Part shown: positions 34,643-43,674 of the stretch, one piece after another
How the letters are laid out: every line of letters starts with the position of its first letter
Numbering within the stretch: position 1 is the first letter of the stretch
DNA from: Paractinoplanes deccanensis
GTDB taxonomy: Bacteria > Actinomycetota > Actinomycetes > Mycobacteriales > Micromonosporaceae
DNA: 64,000 nt
Direction: 5' to 3'
NCBI RefSeq assembly: GCF_016862115.1
Contig: NZ_BOMI01000189.1
Coordinates: 1-64,000, forward strand
Notes under the pieces: generated by a model
The model's database searches: none
Seen by the model: the letters and a program-made list of their open reading frames with translations, nothing else
Told to the model about the DNA's origin: nothing
Made by a program: the position numbers and the translations under genes

Positions 34643-36069
34643 CGGCCTCGCCACCAGTCGCGGAAGGTCTCCGCGGGCGGCGTCGGCAGATCGCGCGCCG
34701 CCGACCAGCCGTTCAGCGGCGGGGGCAGGCCGCGCCCGCGCTTGCCGACGAGCTTGGCGAACTTCGCGGCACGCTGCGCGCGGGCGTAGAGGCGGGGACG
34801 GTCCATCGTGTACGCGGCCGCGGCCATCACCGCCTTCTCCCCGGCCGGGTGGGGCACCTGGTTGCGCAGGTGCACCAGGATCGACGGGATGTCGATCTTC
34901 ACGGGGCAGGCGTCGAAGCACGCACCGCACAGCGACGACGCGTACGGCAGCGAGGCGTTGTCCTCGACCCCGGTGAGCTGCGGCGACAGCACCGCGCCGA
35001 TCGGGCCGGGATAGACCGAGCCGTACGCGTGCCCGCCCGTGCGCTCGTAGACCGGGCACACGTTGAGGCAGGCCGAGCAGCGGATGCAGTGCAGCGCCTG
35101 GCGGCCCACCTCGTCGGCGAGCACCGCCGAGCGCCCGTTGTCGAGCAGCACCAGGTGGAAGTTCTGCGGCCCGTCGCCCGGGGTCACGCCGTGCCACATC
35201 GACGTGTACGGGTTCATCCGCTCGCCGGTCGACGCGCGCGGCAGCAGCTGGAGGAAGACCTCGAGGTCCTGCCACGTGGGCACGACCTTCTCGATACCCA
35301 TCACGGTGATCAGCGTGTCCGGCAGGGTCAGGCACATGCGGCCGTTCCCCTCCGACTCGACGACCGTGAGCGTGCCCGTCTCGGCGATGCCGAAGTTGGC
35401 GCCGGAGACCGCCACCTTTGTCGTCAGGAACGTCTCGCGCAGGTAGCGGCGCGCGGCCGCGGCCAGCGCCGGCGGGTCGTCGGTGAGGGCCGGGTCGACG
35501 CCGGGCATGGCGCGCAGGAAGATCTCGCGGATCTCCGAGCGGTTGCGGTGGATCGCCGGCACCAGGATGTGGCTCGGCTTGTCGTCGCCGAGCTGCACGA
35601 TCAGCTCGGCGAGGTCGGTCTCGACCGGCGTGATGCCGGCGTCCTCCAGCGCCTCGTTGAGCCCGATCTCCTGGGTCGCCATCGACTTGATCTTGATGAC
35701 CCGCTGCTCGCCGGTGGCGCGCACCAGGCCGGTGACGATCCGGTTGGCCTCGGCCGCGTCCGCCGCCCAGTGCACGACCCCGCCCGCCGCGGTCACCTTC
35801 TCCTCGAGCTGCTCGAGGAGCCGGGGCAGGTTCGCCATGGTGTACGCCTTGAGCGCCGACCCGGCCGCCCGCAGCTCCTGCCAGTCGGGCAGCTCGGCGA
35901 TGACCCGGCCGGACTTGCCGCGGATGGTGGTCGTGGCGTGTTGCAGGTTGCGCCGCAGCTGCGGGTTCGCCAGCGCGGTGCGGGCCGCCGCCGGGAACGG
36001 CTCGTCGCCGCGCAGGTGGCCGACCCCGCGCGGCGCGTGCGCCACCGGCATCCCCAGGAAGGTGCTCAT
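34639..36069 (-). CDS. lutB: LutB-like iron-sulfur lactate utilisation protein
   Basis: A 476-residue protein with an N-terminal LUD domain (about 60-300) and a C-terminal pair of Fe-S cluster motifs: CIRCSACLNVCPVY and CGACFDACPVKIDIP (CxxCxxCxxxCP pattern). It transfers electrons during oxidation of L-lactate to pyruvate. The start at 36069 overlaps the LutA stop by four bases and gives MSTFLGMPVAHAPRG, normal for actinobacterial LutB. Confidence 0.94.
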   Translation of the reverse strand: MSTFLGMPVAHAPRGVGHLRGDEPFPAAARTALANPQLRRNLQHATTTIRGKSGRVIAELPDWQELRAAGSALKAYTMANLPRLLEQLEEKVTAAGGVVHWAADAAEANRIVTGLVRATGEQRVIKIKSMATQEIGLNEALEDAGITPVETDLAELIVQLGDDKPSHILVPAIHRNRSEIREIFLRAMPGVDPALTDDPPALAAAARRYLRETFLTTKVAVSGANFGIAETGTLTVVESEGNGRMCLTLPDTLITVMGIEKVVPTWQDLEVFLQLLPRASTGERMNPYTSMWHGVTPGDGPQNFHLVLLDNGRSAVLADEVGRQALHCIRCSACLNVCPVYERTGGHAYGSVYPGPIGAVLSPQLTGVEDNASLPYASSLCGACFDACPVKIDIPSILVHLRNQVPHPAGEKAVMAAAAYTMDRPRLYARAQRAAKFAKLVGKRGRGLPPPLNGWSAARDLPTPPAETFRDWWRGR

Positions 36070-36806
36070 ACCGTTGCCGCCTCCGTCGAAGCCAGGATCT
36101 CGGCGAGATGCACGGTCTTCACGCCGGTGCGCAGGCGCGACAGCCCGCCGCCGATGTGCATGAGGCAGGACGTGTCGCCGGCCGTGCAGACGTCGGCGCC
36201 CGTGTCGAGCACGTGCCGCATCTTGTCGGCCAGCATCGCCGTCGACGTGTCCGCGTTCTTCACCGCGAACGTGCCGCCGAAGCCGCAGCACTGCTCCGCC
36301 GCGGGCAGCTCGACCAGGTCGAGGCCGCGCACGTGGCGCAGCAGCCGCAGCGGCCGGTCGCCCACGCGCAGCATCCGCAGCGAGTGGCAGGTCGGGTGGT
36401 ACGTGACCCGGTGCGGGTAGTACGCGCCCACGTCCTCGACCTTCAGCACGTCGATGAGCAGCTCGGACAGCTCGTACGTGCGGGTCGCGACCTGCTCCGC
36501 CCCGGCCGCCAGGCCGCTGTCCCCCGCGGCGTTCGCCACCATCTTGTGCTGGTGGCGGATCGAGCCGGTGCAGCTGCCGGACGGCGCGACGATGACGTCG
36601 TACGGCTCGAAGGTGCGGACGTACCTGCGTACCAAAGGCAGTGCCTCTTTTTGGTAGCCCGTGTTGATGTGCATCTGGCCGCAGCACGTCTGTGCCTCGG
36701 GGAAGACGACCTCGTGGCCCAGCCGCTCCAGCAGCCGCACCGTCGCCTTCGCCGCGGCGGGGAACATCGTGTCCGCCAGGCAGGTGGCGAACAAGGCGAT
36801 CCGCAC
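36066..36806 (-). CDS. lutA: LutA-like Fe-S oxidoreductase
   Basis: A 246-residue protein with two CCG domains: QTCCGQMHINTGY and EQCCGFGGTFAVKN, the cysteine-rich pattern that binds an unusual Fe-S cluster in LutA and heterodisulfide reductase. Start is GTG at 36806 with AAGGAGG eight bases upstream. It lies 11 bases after the rhamnulokinase gene and overlaps lutB by four. With lutB and lutC it should convert L-lactate to pyruvate. Confidence 0.93.
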   Translation of the reverse strand: MRIALFATCLADTMFPAAAKATVRLLERLGHEVVFPEAQTCCGQMHINTGYQKEALPLVRRYVRTFEPYDVIVAPSGSCTGSIRHQHKMVANAAGDSGLAAGAEQVATRTYELSELLIDVLKVEDVGAYYPHRVTYHPTCHSLRMLRVGDRPLRLLRHVRGLDLVELPAAEQCCGFGGTFAVKNADTSTAMLADKMRHVLDTGADVCTAGDTSCLMHIGGGLSRLRTGVKTVHLAEILASTEAATV

Positions 36807-36817
36807 CGGATGCCTCC

Positions 36818-38179
36818 TTATCTCGGCTCGTACCGCACGATCTGCTGAGTTGCCCGCAGCACCGATCGGAGAGCCGTCAGATCTCCCTCGATCACCCCGG
36901 CCGCGCGGGCCTGCACCAGCAGGTTGCCCAGCGCGGTCGCCTCGACCGGCCCGGCCAGCACCGGCAGCCCGCAGGCGTCCGCGGTGAGCTGGCAGAGCAG
37001 CTCGTTGCGGGCGCCGCCGCCGACGATGTGCACCGCGTCGACGTGCCGGCCGGAGAGCTCCTGGGCCTGCTCGATCGCGCGCTTGTGCGCCAGCGCCAGA
37101 CTGTCCACGATGCACCGGGTCAGCACCGCGTGGCTCGCGTCCGCCGGCAGGCCGGCCGCCTTGATCAGCCGCCCGGCCATGTCGCCCGGCGGCAGGAAGA
37201 CCGGGTCGTCGAGGTCCACGACGGCACCGAACGGCTTCTCCCGCGACGCGGCGCGCAGCAGCTCGACGATGTCCGGCGAGCCCCATTCGCGCATGCACTC
37301 CTGGAGCGGCCAGAGCCCCATCACGTTGCGCAGGTAGCGGATCGTGCCGTCGACGCCGCCCTCGTTCGTGAAGTTCGCCGCCCGCGACGCGGCGCTGAGC
37401 ACCGGCGCGGGCAGCTCCAACCCGACCAGGGACCAGGTGCCACAGGAGATGTACGCGAAATGCGCGCCCGCCGCCGGCACGCCCACCACGGCGGAGGCGG
37501 TGTCGTGCGAGCCGACGGCGACCACCCTCGTACCGCCGAAGTCGCCGATGACCGACCCGGGGTGACGGATGGCGGGGAAGAGCGAAGGCCGCAGGCCGAG
37601 CTGGTCGATCAGCGGCGCCGACCAGTCGCGGGTGCGGACGTCGACGAGCTCGGTGGTGGAGGCGTTCGTGTATTCGGCGCCGGTCTCGCCGGTCAGCCAG
37701 TACGCGAGCAGGTCGGGGACGAGCAGCAGCTGTTTCGCGGCCGCGTACTGCGGGGTGTCCTTCGCGGCGGCGAGCTGGTAGATCGTGTTGAACGGCAGCT
37801 TCTGCAGACCGGTGATCTCGTAAAGCCGCTCGTCGGCGATCTTTTGTGCCAGCCGCTCGGGCACGCCGTCGGTGCGGGCGTCGCGGTAGTGCACCGGGTT
37901 GCCGAGCAGCTCGCCGGTCGCGTCGAGGAGGCCGTAGTCGACCGCCCACGAGTCGATGCCGATGCTTTCCACCTGACCGGCCCGCTTCAGCCCCTCGAGG
38001 ACGCCGCGGTAGAGGCCCAGGATGTCCCAGTAGAGGGTTTTCTGGGTTTTCACCGGGACATTGTGGAAACGATGCGCCTCGGTGAGCTTGATCTCGCTGG
38101 GGCCGACGCGGCCGACCATGACGCGTCCGGACGACGCGCCGAGGTCGACCGCGGCGAACTCTTTGCTCATCTTCGTCAC
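36818..38179 (-). CDS. rhaB: L-rhamnulokinase
   Basis: A 453-residue FGGY-family sugar kinase that phosphorylates L-rhamnulose at C1. The phosphate-binding start is AAVDLGASSGRVMVG, the sugar/ADP signature includes IGIDSWAVDYGLLD, GSHDTASAVVGVP and HIVGGGARNELLCQLTAD. DLGASSGR is specific to rhamnulokinases within the family. GTG start overlaps the aldolase/dehydrogenase stop (GTGA); an ATG at 38170 is an alternative. Confidence 0.95.
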   Translation of the reverse strand: MTKMSKEFAAVDLGASSGRVMVGRVGPSEIKLTEAHRFHNVPVKTQKTLYWDILGLYRGVLEGLKRAGQVESIGIDSWAVDYGLLDATGELLGNPVHYRDARTDGVPERLAQKIADERLYEITGLQKLPFNTIYQLAAAKDTPQYAAAKQLLLVPDLLAYWLTGETGAEYTNASTTELVDVRTRDWSAPLIDQLGLRPSLFPAIRHPGSVIGDFGGTRVVAVGSHDTASAVVGVPAAGAHFAYISCGTWSLVGLELPAPVLSAASRAANFTNEGGVDGTIRYLRNVMGLWPLQECMREWGSPDIVELLRAASREKPFGAVVDLDDPVFLPPGDMAGRLIKAAGLPADASHAVLTRCIVDSLALAHKRAIEQAQELSGRHVDAVHIVGGGARNELLCQLTADACGLPVLAGPVEATALGNLLVQARAAGVIEGDLTALRSVLRATQQIVRYEPR

Positions 38180-40206
38180 CGAAGGAAAGCTGCGGCGACG
38201 CCCGCGTCCACCGGGATGTGCAGGCCGGTCGTGTGGGTCAGGTCGCCGCCGGTCAGCACGAAGACCGCGTTGGCGACGTGCTCCGGCAGCACCTCGCGCT
38301 TGAGCAGGGTGCGCTGCGCGTAGTACTCGCCGAGCTTCTCCTCGGGCACGCCGTAGACGGCGGCGCGCTGGGCGCCCCAGCCGCCGGCGAAGATGCCGGA
38401 GCCGCGGACCACACCGTCGGGGTTGATGCCGTTGACGCGTACGCCGTAGGCACCGAGCTCGGCCGCGAGCAGCCGCACCTGGTGGGCCTGGTCGGCCTTG
38501 GTGGCGCCGTAGGCGACGTTGTTCGGGCCGGCGAACAACGAGTTCTTGCTGGAGATGTAGACGATGTCGCCGCCCATGCCCTGCGCGATCAGGATGCGCG
38601 CGGCCTCGCGGGAGACCAGGAACGAGCCCTTCGCCATCACGTCGTGCTGGAGGTCCCAGTCGGCCTCGGTGGTCTCCAGCAGCGGCTTCGAGATGCTCAG
38701 GCCGGCGTTGTTGACGACCAGGTCGACGCCGCCGAAGGCGAGCACGCTGTCGCGCAGCGAGGCGGCGATCGCGTCGGCGCTGGTCACGTCGGCCGCGACG
38801 GCGATCGCGGCGTCGGTCCCGCCGATCTCGGCGGCCACGTTCTTGGCCGCCTCGAAGTCACGGTCGGCGACGACCACGACGGCGCCCTCGGCGGCGAGGC
38901 GCAGCGCGATGGCGCGGCCGATGCCCGAGCCACCACCGGTGACGTACGCGATGCGGGTCGCGAGCGGCTTCGGCTTGGGCATGCGCTGAAGCTTGGCCTC
39001 CTCGAGCGCCCAGTACTCGATGCGGAACTTCTCGGACTCGTCGATCGGCGCGTAGGCCGACACCGACTCGGCGCCGCGCATCACGTTGATGGCGTTGACG
39101 TAGAACTCACCGGCGACGCGCGCGGTCTGCTTGTTGGCGCCGAAGGAGAACATGCCGACGCCGGGCACCAGGACGATCGCCGGGTCGGCGCCGCGGATGG
39201 CCGGGCTCTCCGCGGTGGCGTGGCGGTCGTAGTAGGCCTGGTAGTCCTCGCGGTAGGCGGCGTGCAGTTCCTTGGCCCTCTCGATCACCTGCTCCAGCGG
39301 CGCGTCCGGCGCGGTGTCCAGGATGAGCGGCTTGACCTTCGTCCGCAGGAAGTGGTCGGGGCACGAGGTGCCCTTCGCGCCGAGCTCTTCGAGCCGCTCG
39401 CTGTTGACGAAGTCGAGGACGACGTCGCTGTCGGTGTAGTGGCCGACCTGGGGCCGGTCGGTGGAGGCGAGACCGCGGAGGTACGGGAAGATCTCGGCGG
39501 CCCTCCGGTGGCGGGCCTCGTCGGGCAGGGACGTGACCTTCCGGGCGCCGAACGGGTCGGGGCGGCCGTGCTCGGCGAGGTAGCGCTCGGCGGTCTTGAT
39601 GATCTCGAGGGAGTTGGCCTCGCACTCCGCGCTGGTGGCGCCCCACGCGGTGATGCCGTGCCCGCCGAGGATGACGCCGATCGCCTGCGGGTTGGCCCGC
39701 TGCACGGCGGCGATGTCGAGGCCGAGCTGGAAGCCCGGGCGGCGCCACGGCACCCAGAGCACCCGGTCGCCGAAGATCTCCTTGGTGAGGGCGGGCCCGT
39801 CGGCGGCGGTGGCGATCGCGATGCCCGAGTCGGGGTGCAGGTGGTCGACGTGCGGTGCCTCGACGAGACCGTGCATGGCGGTGTCGATCGAGGGGGCGGC
39901 CCCACCGCGGCCGTGCAGGCAGTAGTCGAAGGCGGCGACCATCTCGTCCTCGCGCTCGACACCCGGGTAGGTGCGGGTGAGCGCGCGCAGCCGGTCGAGC
40001 CGCAGCACGGCGAGGCCCTTCTCGGTCAGGGTGCCGAGGTCGCCGCCGGAGCCCTTGACCCAGACCAGCTCGGTCGGCTCACCGGTGACCGGGTCGGTCT
40101 CGGAGCCCTTGGCCGAGGTGTTTCCCCCGGCGTAGTTGGTGTTGCGCGGGTCGGCGCCGAGCCGATTGCTGCGCTCCAGAAGCTCACGCACTGCGGGATT
40201 AGTCAT
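38176..40206 (-). CDS. rhaEW: bifunctional rhamnulose-1-phosphate aldolase / lactaldehyde dehydrogenase
   Basis: A 676-residue fusion. The N-terminal half (about 1-390) is a class II aldolase: VDHLHPDSGIAIATA and GHGITAWG supply zinc-binding His, with Glu in the surrounding loop. The C-terminal half (about 420-676) is an SDR: VTGGGSGIGRAIALRL, VNNAGLSISKPL, YISSKNSLFAG and YGATKADQAHQVR (Ser-Tyr-Lys). It cleaves L-rhamnulose-1-phosphate to DHAP and L-lactaldehyde, then oxidises the lactaldehyde to L-lactate with NAD. First gene of the leftward rha-lut operon, behind its own promoter and operators. The name rhaEW follows usage for this fusion in other bacteria. Confidence 0.93.
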   Translation of the reverse strand: MTNPAVRELLERSNRLGADPRNTNYAGGNTSAKGSETDPVTGEPTELVWVKGSGGDLGTLTEKGLAVLRLDRLRALTRTYPGVEREDEMVAAFDYCLHGRGGAAPSIDTAMHGLVEAPHVDHLHPDSGIAIATAADGPALTKEIFGDRVLWVPWRRPGFQLGLDIAAVQRANPQAIGVILGGHGITAWGATSAECEANSLEIIKTAERYLAEHGRPDPFGARKVTSLPDEARHRRAAEIFPYLRGLASTDRPQVGHYTDSDVVLDFVNSERLEELGAKGTSCPDHFLRTKVKPLILDTAPDAPLEQVIERAKELHAAYREDYQAYYDRHATAESPAIRGADPAIVLVPGVGMFSFGANKQTARVAGEFYVNAINVMRGAESVSAYAPIDESEKFRIEYWALEEAKLQRMPKPKPLATRIAYVTGGGSGIGRAIALRLAAEGAVVVVADRDFEAAKNVAAEIGGTDAAIAVAADVTSADAIAASLRDSVLAFGGVDLVVNNAGLSISKPLLETTEADWDLQHDVMAKGSFLVSREAARILIAQGMGGDIVYISSKNSLFAGPNNVAYGATKADQAHQVRLLAAELGAYGVRVNGINPDGVVRGSGIFAGGWGAQRAAVYGVPEEKLGEYYAQRTLLKREVLPEHVANAVFVLTGGDLTHTTGLHIPVDAGVAAAFLR

Positions 40207-40257
40207 GGTGTCCTTCGCCGTTGTCTGCGCCGCGTTTTCGGGGTTTGGGAGATCGCG

Positions 40258-40269
40258 TGAAACGTTTCA
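40258..40269. promoter_or_regulatory. operator for the LacI-type rhamnose regulator, site 1
   Basis: TGAAACGTTTCA, a perfect 12-bp palindrome of LacI-family type with central CG. It lies 12 bases downstream of the -10 box of the leftward rha promoter, a position that blocks transcription. The related site TGAAACATTTCA lies in the same place at the transporter promoter. Confidence 0.85.
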
Positions 40270-40281
40270 GACGTTGCGGAC

Positions 40282-40311
40282 ACATTACGGCCCTGTAGCG
40301 CTCCCGGTCAA
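40282..40311 (-). promoter_or_regulatory. leftward rha-lut operon promoter
   Basis: On the minus strand, TTGACC (40311-40306) and TAATGT (40287-40282) are separated by 18 bases, a good sigma-70-type promoter. It is flanked by two operators (40258-40269 and 40327-40337) and lies 76 bases upstream of the aldolase/dehydrogenase start. Confidence 0.7.
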
Positions 40312-40326
40312 GACACCGATCACAGT

Positions 40327-40337
40327 TGAAACGTTCC
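40327..40337. promoter_or_regulatory. operator for the rhamnose regulator, site 2
   Basis: TGAAACGTTCC, matching the left 9 positions of site 1 and partly palindromic, lying upstream of the -35 box. With site 1 it brackets the promoter, about 68 bases between centres. Confidence 0.6.
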
Positions 40338-40564
40338 GCATCCTGCGCCGGCCGGCTCCCTCTCCGAGCCGCACGGCATCGCCGTCCTGGCCGGCCCGCC
40401 CATTGACGAACGCGACAGGCATCACACACACCGGCCAGCCAGCCGCCACCGGCCTCTGACCTGCGGAAACTCCGCCATCTGCGACCAATGGCCGATGCCT
40501 GGACCCGATGAACCAGTCGGGTGGCCGAGGCGCCACCCACCCATGATCAACCAGGCTGCTAGGC

Positions 40565-40575
40565 CGGAAACGTTC
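40565..40575. promoter_or_regulatory. operator-like site ahead of the deacetylase gene
   Basis: GGAAACGTTCA at 40565-40575 has the same core (AAACGTT) as the rhamnose operators and lies 15 bases upstream of the deacetylase start. It may place that gene under the same repressor. Confidence 0.45.
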
Positions 40576-40589
40576 ATGGGGGGAAACAG

Positions 40590-41366
40590 ATGGTCACGCG
40601 TCGCGCGATCCTACGAGGCGCTCTGCTCGCCGGCGGCGGCGCCGCCACGGCCTTCGCCGGCGCCGGCCACGTCCAACACTGGCTCGGCTGGGACCGGCCA
40701 CCACTGGGCGGCGGCTACGCCTCGGCCGCCGACAACCTCGGCGCGGTAGCCCACGGCGGCGTGCACATCCACTACTTCCGCCCGACCACCGAGAAGCTGG
40801 TCGCCCTCACCTTCGACGACGGCCCGCTGCCCGACTACACGCCCCGCTTCCTCGACGCCCTCGACGACGCCGGCGTGCCCGCGACCTTCTTCCTGGTCGG
40901 CCGCCACCTGGAAAAACACGCCGACCTGGTCCGCAACCGCCTGGACCGGCACGAACTCGGCAACCACTCCTGGTCACACGACGACCTGGCCACCCTGGAC
41001 CTGACCGCCGCCCGCCGCGAACTGGAACGCGCCCACGACGCCATCAAACGCCACACCGGCCGCGAACCCACCTTGCTGCGCCCGCCGTACGGCCACCTCG
41101 GCGGCTCCACCGTCCTGGCCGCCGACGCCATGGGCTACGACATCGCCCTGTGGTCCCACCAGATGCGCGAACGCAGATATGCCGGCGACCCCGCCGCCCA
41201 GGCCCGCGACCTGACCGACACGATGCGCCCCGGCTCGATAGTCCTGGCCCACGACGCCGGCGACAAACGGCGGCTGGTCGCCCTGGACGCCTTGCCCACG
41301 CTGATCGCGGGCCTGCGCCATCGCGGGTACCGCTTCGTCACGGTCTCGGAGCTCCTGCACAGCTGA
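40590..41366 (+). CDS. exported polysaccharide deacetylase (CE4, NodB domain)
   Basis: A 258-residue protein. The start MVTRRAILRGALLAGGGAA has a Tat-like RR motif and a hydrophobic stretch. The NodB domain shows LTFDDGPLPDYTP (catalytic Asp and metal Asp), GNHSWSHDDL (metal His-His), LRPPYGHLGG and VLAHDAGDK (catalytic His). It would remove acetyl groups from peptidoglycan, chitin or similar polymers outside the membrane. It is transcribed rightwards alone, divergent from the rha-lut operon, and has a rhamnose-operator-like core just upstream, so it may be co-regulated. Confidence 0.9.
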   Translation: MVTRRAILRGALLAGGGAATAFAGAGHVQHWLGWDRPPLGGGYASAADNLGAVAHGGVHIHYFRPTTEKLVALTFDDGPLPDYTPRFLDALDDAGVPATFFLVGRHLEKHADLVRNRLDRHELGNHSWSHDDLATLDLTAARRELERAHDAIKRHTGREPTLLRPPYGHLGGSTVLAADAMGYDIALWSHQMRERRYAGDPAAQARDLTDTMRPGSIVLAHDAGDKRRLVALDALPTLIAGLRHRGYRFVTVSELLHS

Positions 41367-42412
41367 CGCACGGGCCCTCCCATGCCGGCCCGGGTCACCG
41401 GCCGCGGATAGGCGGTGATCGGCGCCGCCCGCTACGCCCGTCCGGCCGAGGCCCGCAGTCCGCGGGTGCGGCGGGCGGGCTCACGGTCAGATTCCGCTTA
41501 CGGGCCGGGCCAGTGGCTCTCGCTCACAGACCCGGCCCGCGCGTAGCCCGGACCACAACCTCAGGGATTCGCCCACGGGGCCGCCCACAGATTCGACCCG
41601 GTGCAGGAGCGTGCACAGGGGAGTTGGGCCGTGAGGGGCGCGGCGGCGGGTCCGGCCTCCACGCGGCCCGCAAGTGCTTGCCCACAAGCGCTCGTTTACA
41701 GAAACCCGCCCACAGATCTCGCTCACAGACCAGACGCCATAGGCCCTGCCTTGTAGGCCCCGCCCCACAGAACCCGGAGCAAAGGCCCCGCCCCATAAAC
41801 CCTGGCGCAAAGGCCCCCGCCCATAGCCCTGGCGCACAAGCCCCGGCCCACAAACCCTGGCGCCCCAGCCCCGACCCATAAACCCTGGCGCGCACAAGCC
41901 CCGGCCCCACAGACCCTGGCGCCCCAACCCTGGCCCACAGACCCCGCCCTCCCAAGGGGGCCCCCGACCCGACCCATTGTGGCGGAGAACCGCGAGATCA
42001 CGTTGGTGCCCTGTGGACAGCAGGCGGGCCTGTGGACAAAGTCGGCGGCCCGCGAGACCAGCTGGGACGATTGTTCACAGCCAGTCGGCCCTTCGGCCGG
42101 ATCGCCATCAGGTGGCCTGACGGCACAAGCGGAGGGCAAACGCGAGATGGCCCGACAAGGTCCGGTGTCGCCGACCGGAAGACAGACACCACGGGAGCAT
42201 CTGGACGTCGTGATCAGGCGAGAAAGGGGGCGAACAACTGCCCGGCCAGCCGACCGCGTGACGACCCGGGCAACCGCCGCCCTTTGATCACGTCGTGGCC
42301 GGCCGGGGCCGGCAGGGCAGCTCGGAGGGATGGGCGAGCGGCGGAAACCGGAACGCGGCAACAGAAAGGCGCCAACAAGAGCGACGTTCCGCCGACGCCA
42401 GGAGCGCTGGCG
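41367..42412. other. gene-free region with degenerate repeats and DnaA-box-like words
   Basis: I see no convincing gene here. From about 41740 to 41960 a degenerate unit of roughly 25 bases (containing CCCTGGCGC and AAAGCCCC or CACAAGCCCC) recurs seven or eight times, and the words CCCACAGA, CTCACAGA and TTTACAGA are scattered from 41520 to 41950. At 42012-42020, 42031-42039 and 42071-42079 are TGTGGACAG, TGTGGACAA and TTGTTCACA; the second is a perfect match on the minus strand to the actinobacterial DnaA box TTGTCCACA and the other two match at eight of nine positions. Open frames crossing the region have repetitive, implausible sequence and are not supported. Confidence 0.7.
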
Positions 42413-43447
42413 TCAGACCGTGCGGGAGCGGGAAACCGTCGAGGCCCGGGCAACAAGCTCCGGCGTGAACTGGAGCTGCCTGTGCTTGTGCTCCGGGTTC
42501 GTGGCCTCGTCGAGCACCAGCTGCGCCGCCGCGCGGCCGAGTTCCTGGCGGGGCTGGCGCACGGACGTCAGCGGGACGGCGGCCGCGGCGGCGAACTCGA
42601 TGTCGTCGAAGCCGACGATGGCGAGGTCGTCGGGGACTCGGAGGCCCGCGCCGATGCTCTGCTGGAGCAGGCCCAGGGCCAGCAGGTCGTTGGCGCAGAA
42701 GGCCGCGGTGGGCCGGCGGCGTGCGGGCAGGCCGGCCAGGCGTTCGCCGGCCGAGCGTCCGTCCGCGACGGTCATCGCGTCGGTGGGCAGGTAGATCAGG
42801 TCGTCGGGTGAGCGGCCCAGGGACGACCAGATCTCGCGGGCGCCCTGGAGGCGCTCGCCGACCTGGCCCAGGGAGTCGGGGCCGCCGATGAAGGCCACCC
42901 GTTCGTGGCCCTGCTCGGCCAGGTGCTCGACGGCTATGCGGCCGCCGAGGATGTCGTCGACCGCCACCGAGCAGCAGTTGTCGACGCCTCGCACGCGGTC
43001 GACCACGACCAGGGGTACGCCGCGGCGGGTCAGCTCGTCGAGGTGCGGGGCGGCCGGGTCGACCGGGGTGATCAGGATGCCCTGCACGCGCTGTTGGAGC
43101 AGGCGGTCGAGGTGCAGCTCCTCGCGCGACGAGCGGCTGTTGCTGTTGCAGATGAACAGCGACAGGTCGGCGTCCTCGGCGGCCATCTCGATGCCCTGGG
43201 CGACGTCGTGGAAGAACGGGTTGGTGCCGTCGAGCATCACGTACGCCAGGGTGCGGCTGGTGCCGGCGCGCAGCTGGCGGGCCGACTCGTTGCGGACGAA
43301 ACCGAGCTCGGTCATGGCGCGCTCGACCCGTTCGCGGGTGCGGGCGCTGACCACTTCGGGGCGGTTCATCACGTTGGAGACCGTGCCCAGCGAGACGCCG
43401 GCGGCGGCGGCAACGTCCTTCACGGACGGCGTCCTGCCGTTCAGCAC
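42413..43447 (-). CDS. LacI-family repressor of the rhamnose regulon
   Basis: A 344-residue repressor. The HTH reads SVKDVAAAAGVSLGTVSNVMN and the hinge VRNESARQLRAG; then a periplasmic-binding-like effector domain with ILITPVDPAAPHLDELTRRG, VAVDDILGGRIAVEHLAEQGH and IVGFDDIEFAAAAAVPLTSVRQP. I chose the GTG at 43447 because GAGGAGG lies just upstream; a GTG at 43498 would add 17 residues. It lies between the two rhamnose operons and next to the transporter promoter, and LacI-type palindromes mark both promoters, so it very probably binds rhamnose or a phosphorylated derivative. Confidence 0.9.
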   Translation of the reverse strand: MLNGRTPSVKDVAAAAGVSLGTVSNVMNRPEVVSARTRERVERAMTELGFVRNESARQLRAGTSRTLAYVMLDGTNPFFHDVAQGIEMAAEDADLSLFICNSNSRSSREELHLDRLLQQRVQGILITPVDPAAPHLDELTRRGVPLVVVDRVRGVDNCCSVAVDDILGGRIAVEHLAEQGHERVAFIGGPDSLGQVGERLQGAREIWSSLGRSPDDLIYLPTDAMTVADGRSAGERLAGLPARRRPTAAFCANDLLALGLLQQSIGAGLRVPDDLAIVGFDDIEFAAAAAVPLTSVRQPRQELGRAAAQLVLDEATNPEHKHRQLQFTPELVARASTVSRSRTV

Positions 43448-43610
43448 CGCTACCTCCTCGACCTGCCGGTCAACCGGCGGTGATCGGAACCGGCTCACCG
43501 TACCCCGCGTGGGGCGTGACTGAGGGTTCCGGCGTCCTGCGCGGGACGGCCGTTGAAACGTTGAAGTTGCATCTTACGGTACAGGTCGAACTCACAACGG
43601 CCGTGTTTCC

Positions 43611-43622
43611 GCAACGTTTCGA
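43611..43622. promoter_or_regulatory. operator for the rhamnose regulator, upstream site
   Basis: GCAACGTTTCGA contains the ACGTTTC half of the operator consensus and lies just upstream of the transporter -35 box. A further half-site, TGAAACGTTGAA, is at about 43554-43565. Confidence 0.55.
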
Positions 43623-43630
43623 TCGAATGC

Positions 43631-43660
43631 TTGACACGTGTGATCGGGGCCACCTACGTT
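43631..43660 (+). promoter_or_regulatory. promoter of the rhaTPQSMI operon
   Basis: TTGACA at 43631-43636 and TACGTT at 43655-43660 with an 18-base spacer, matching the sigma-70 consensus closely. It is bracketed by operators at 43611-43622 and 43675-43686. Confidence 0.75.
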
Positions 43661-43674
43661 GACTCCACGTTCTC

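Noticed and set aside
41150..41955. Proline- and glycine-rich open frames covering the degenerate repeats
   Set aside because: Repeats produce frames on both strands with no ribosome binding sites, no domain and overlapping the deacetylase in the wrong frame.
42012..42079. Chromosomal replication origin
   Set aside because: Only three DnaA-like words, no dnaA, dnaN or gidB nearby and no AT-rich unwinding region.
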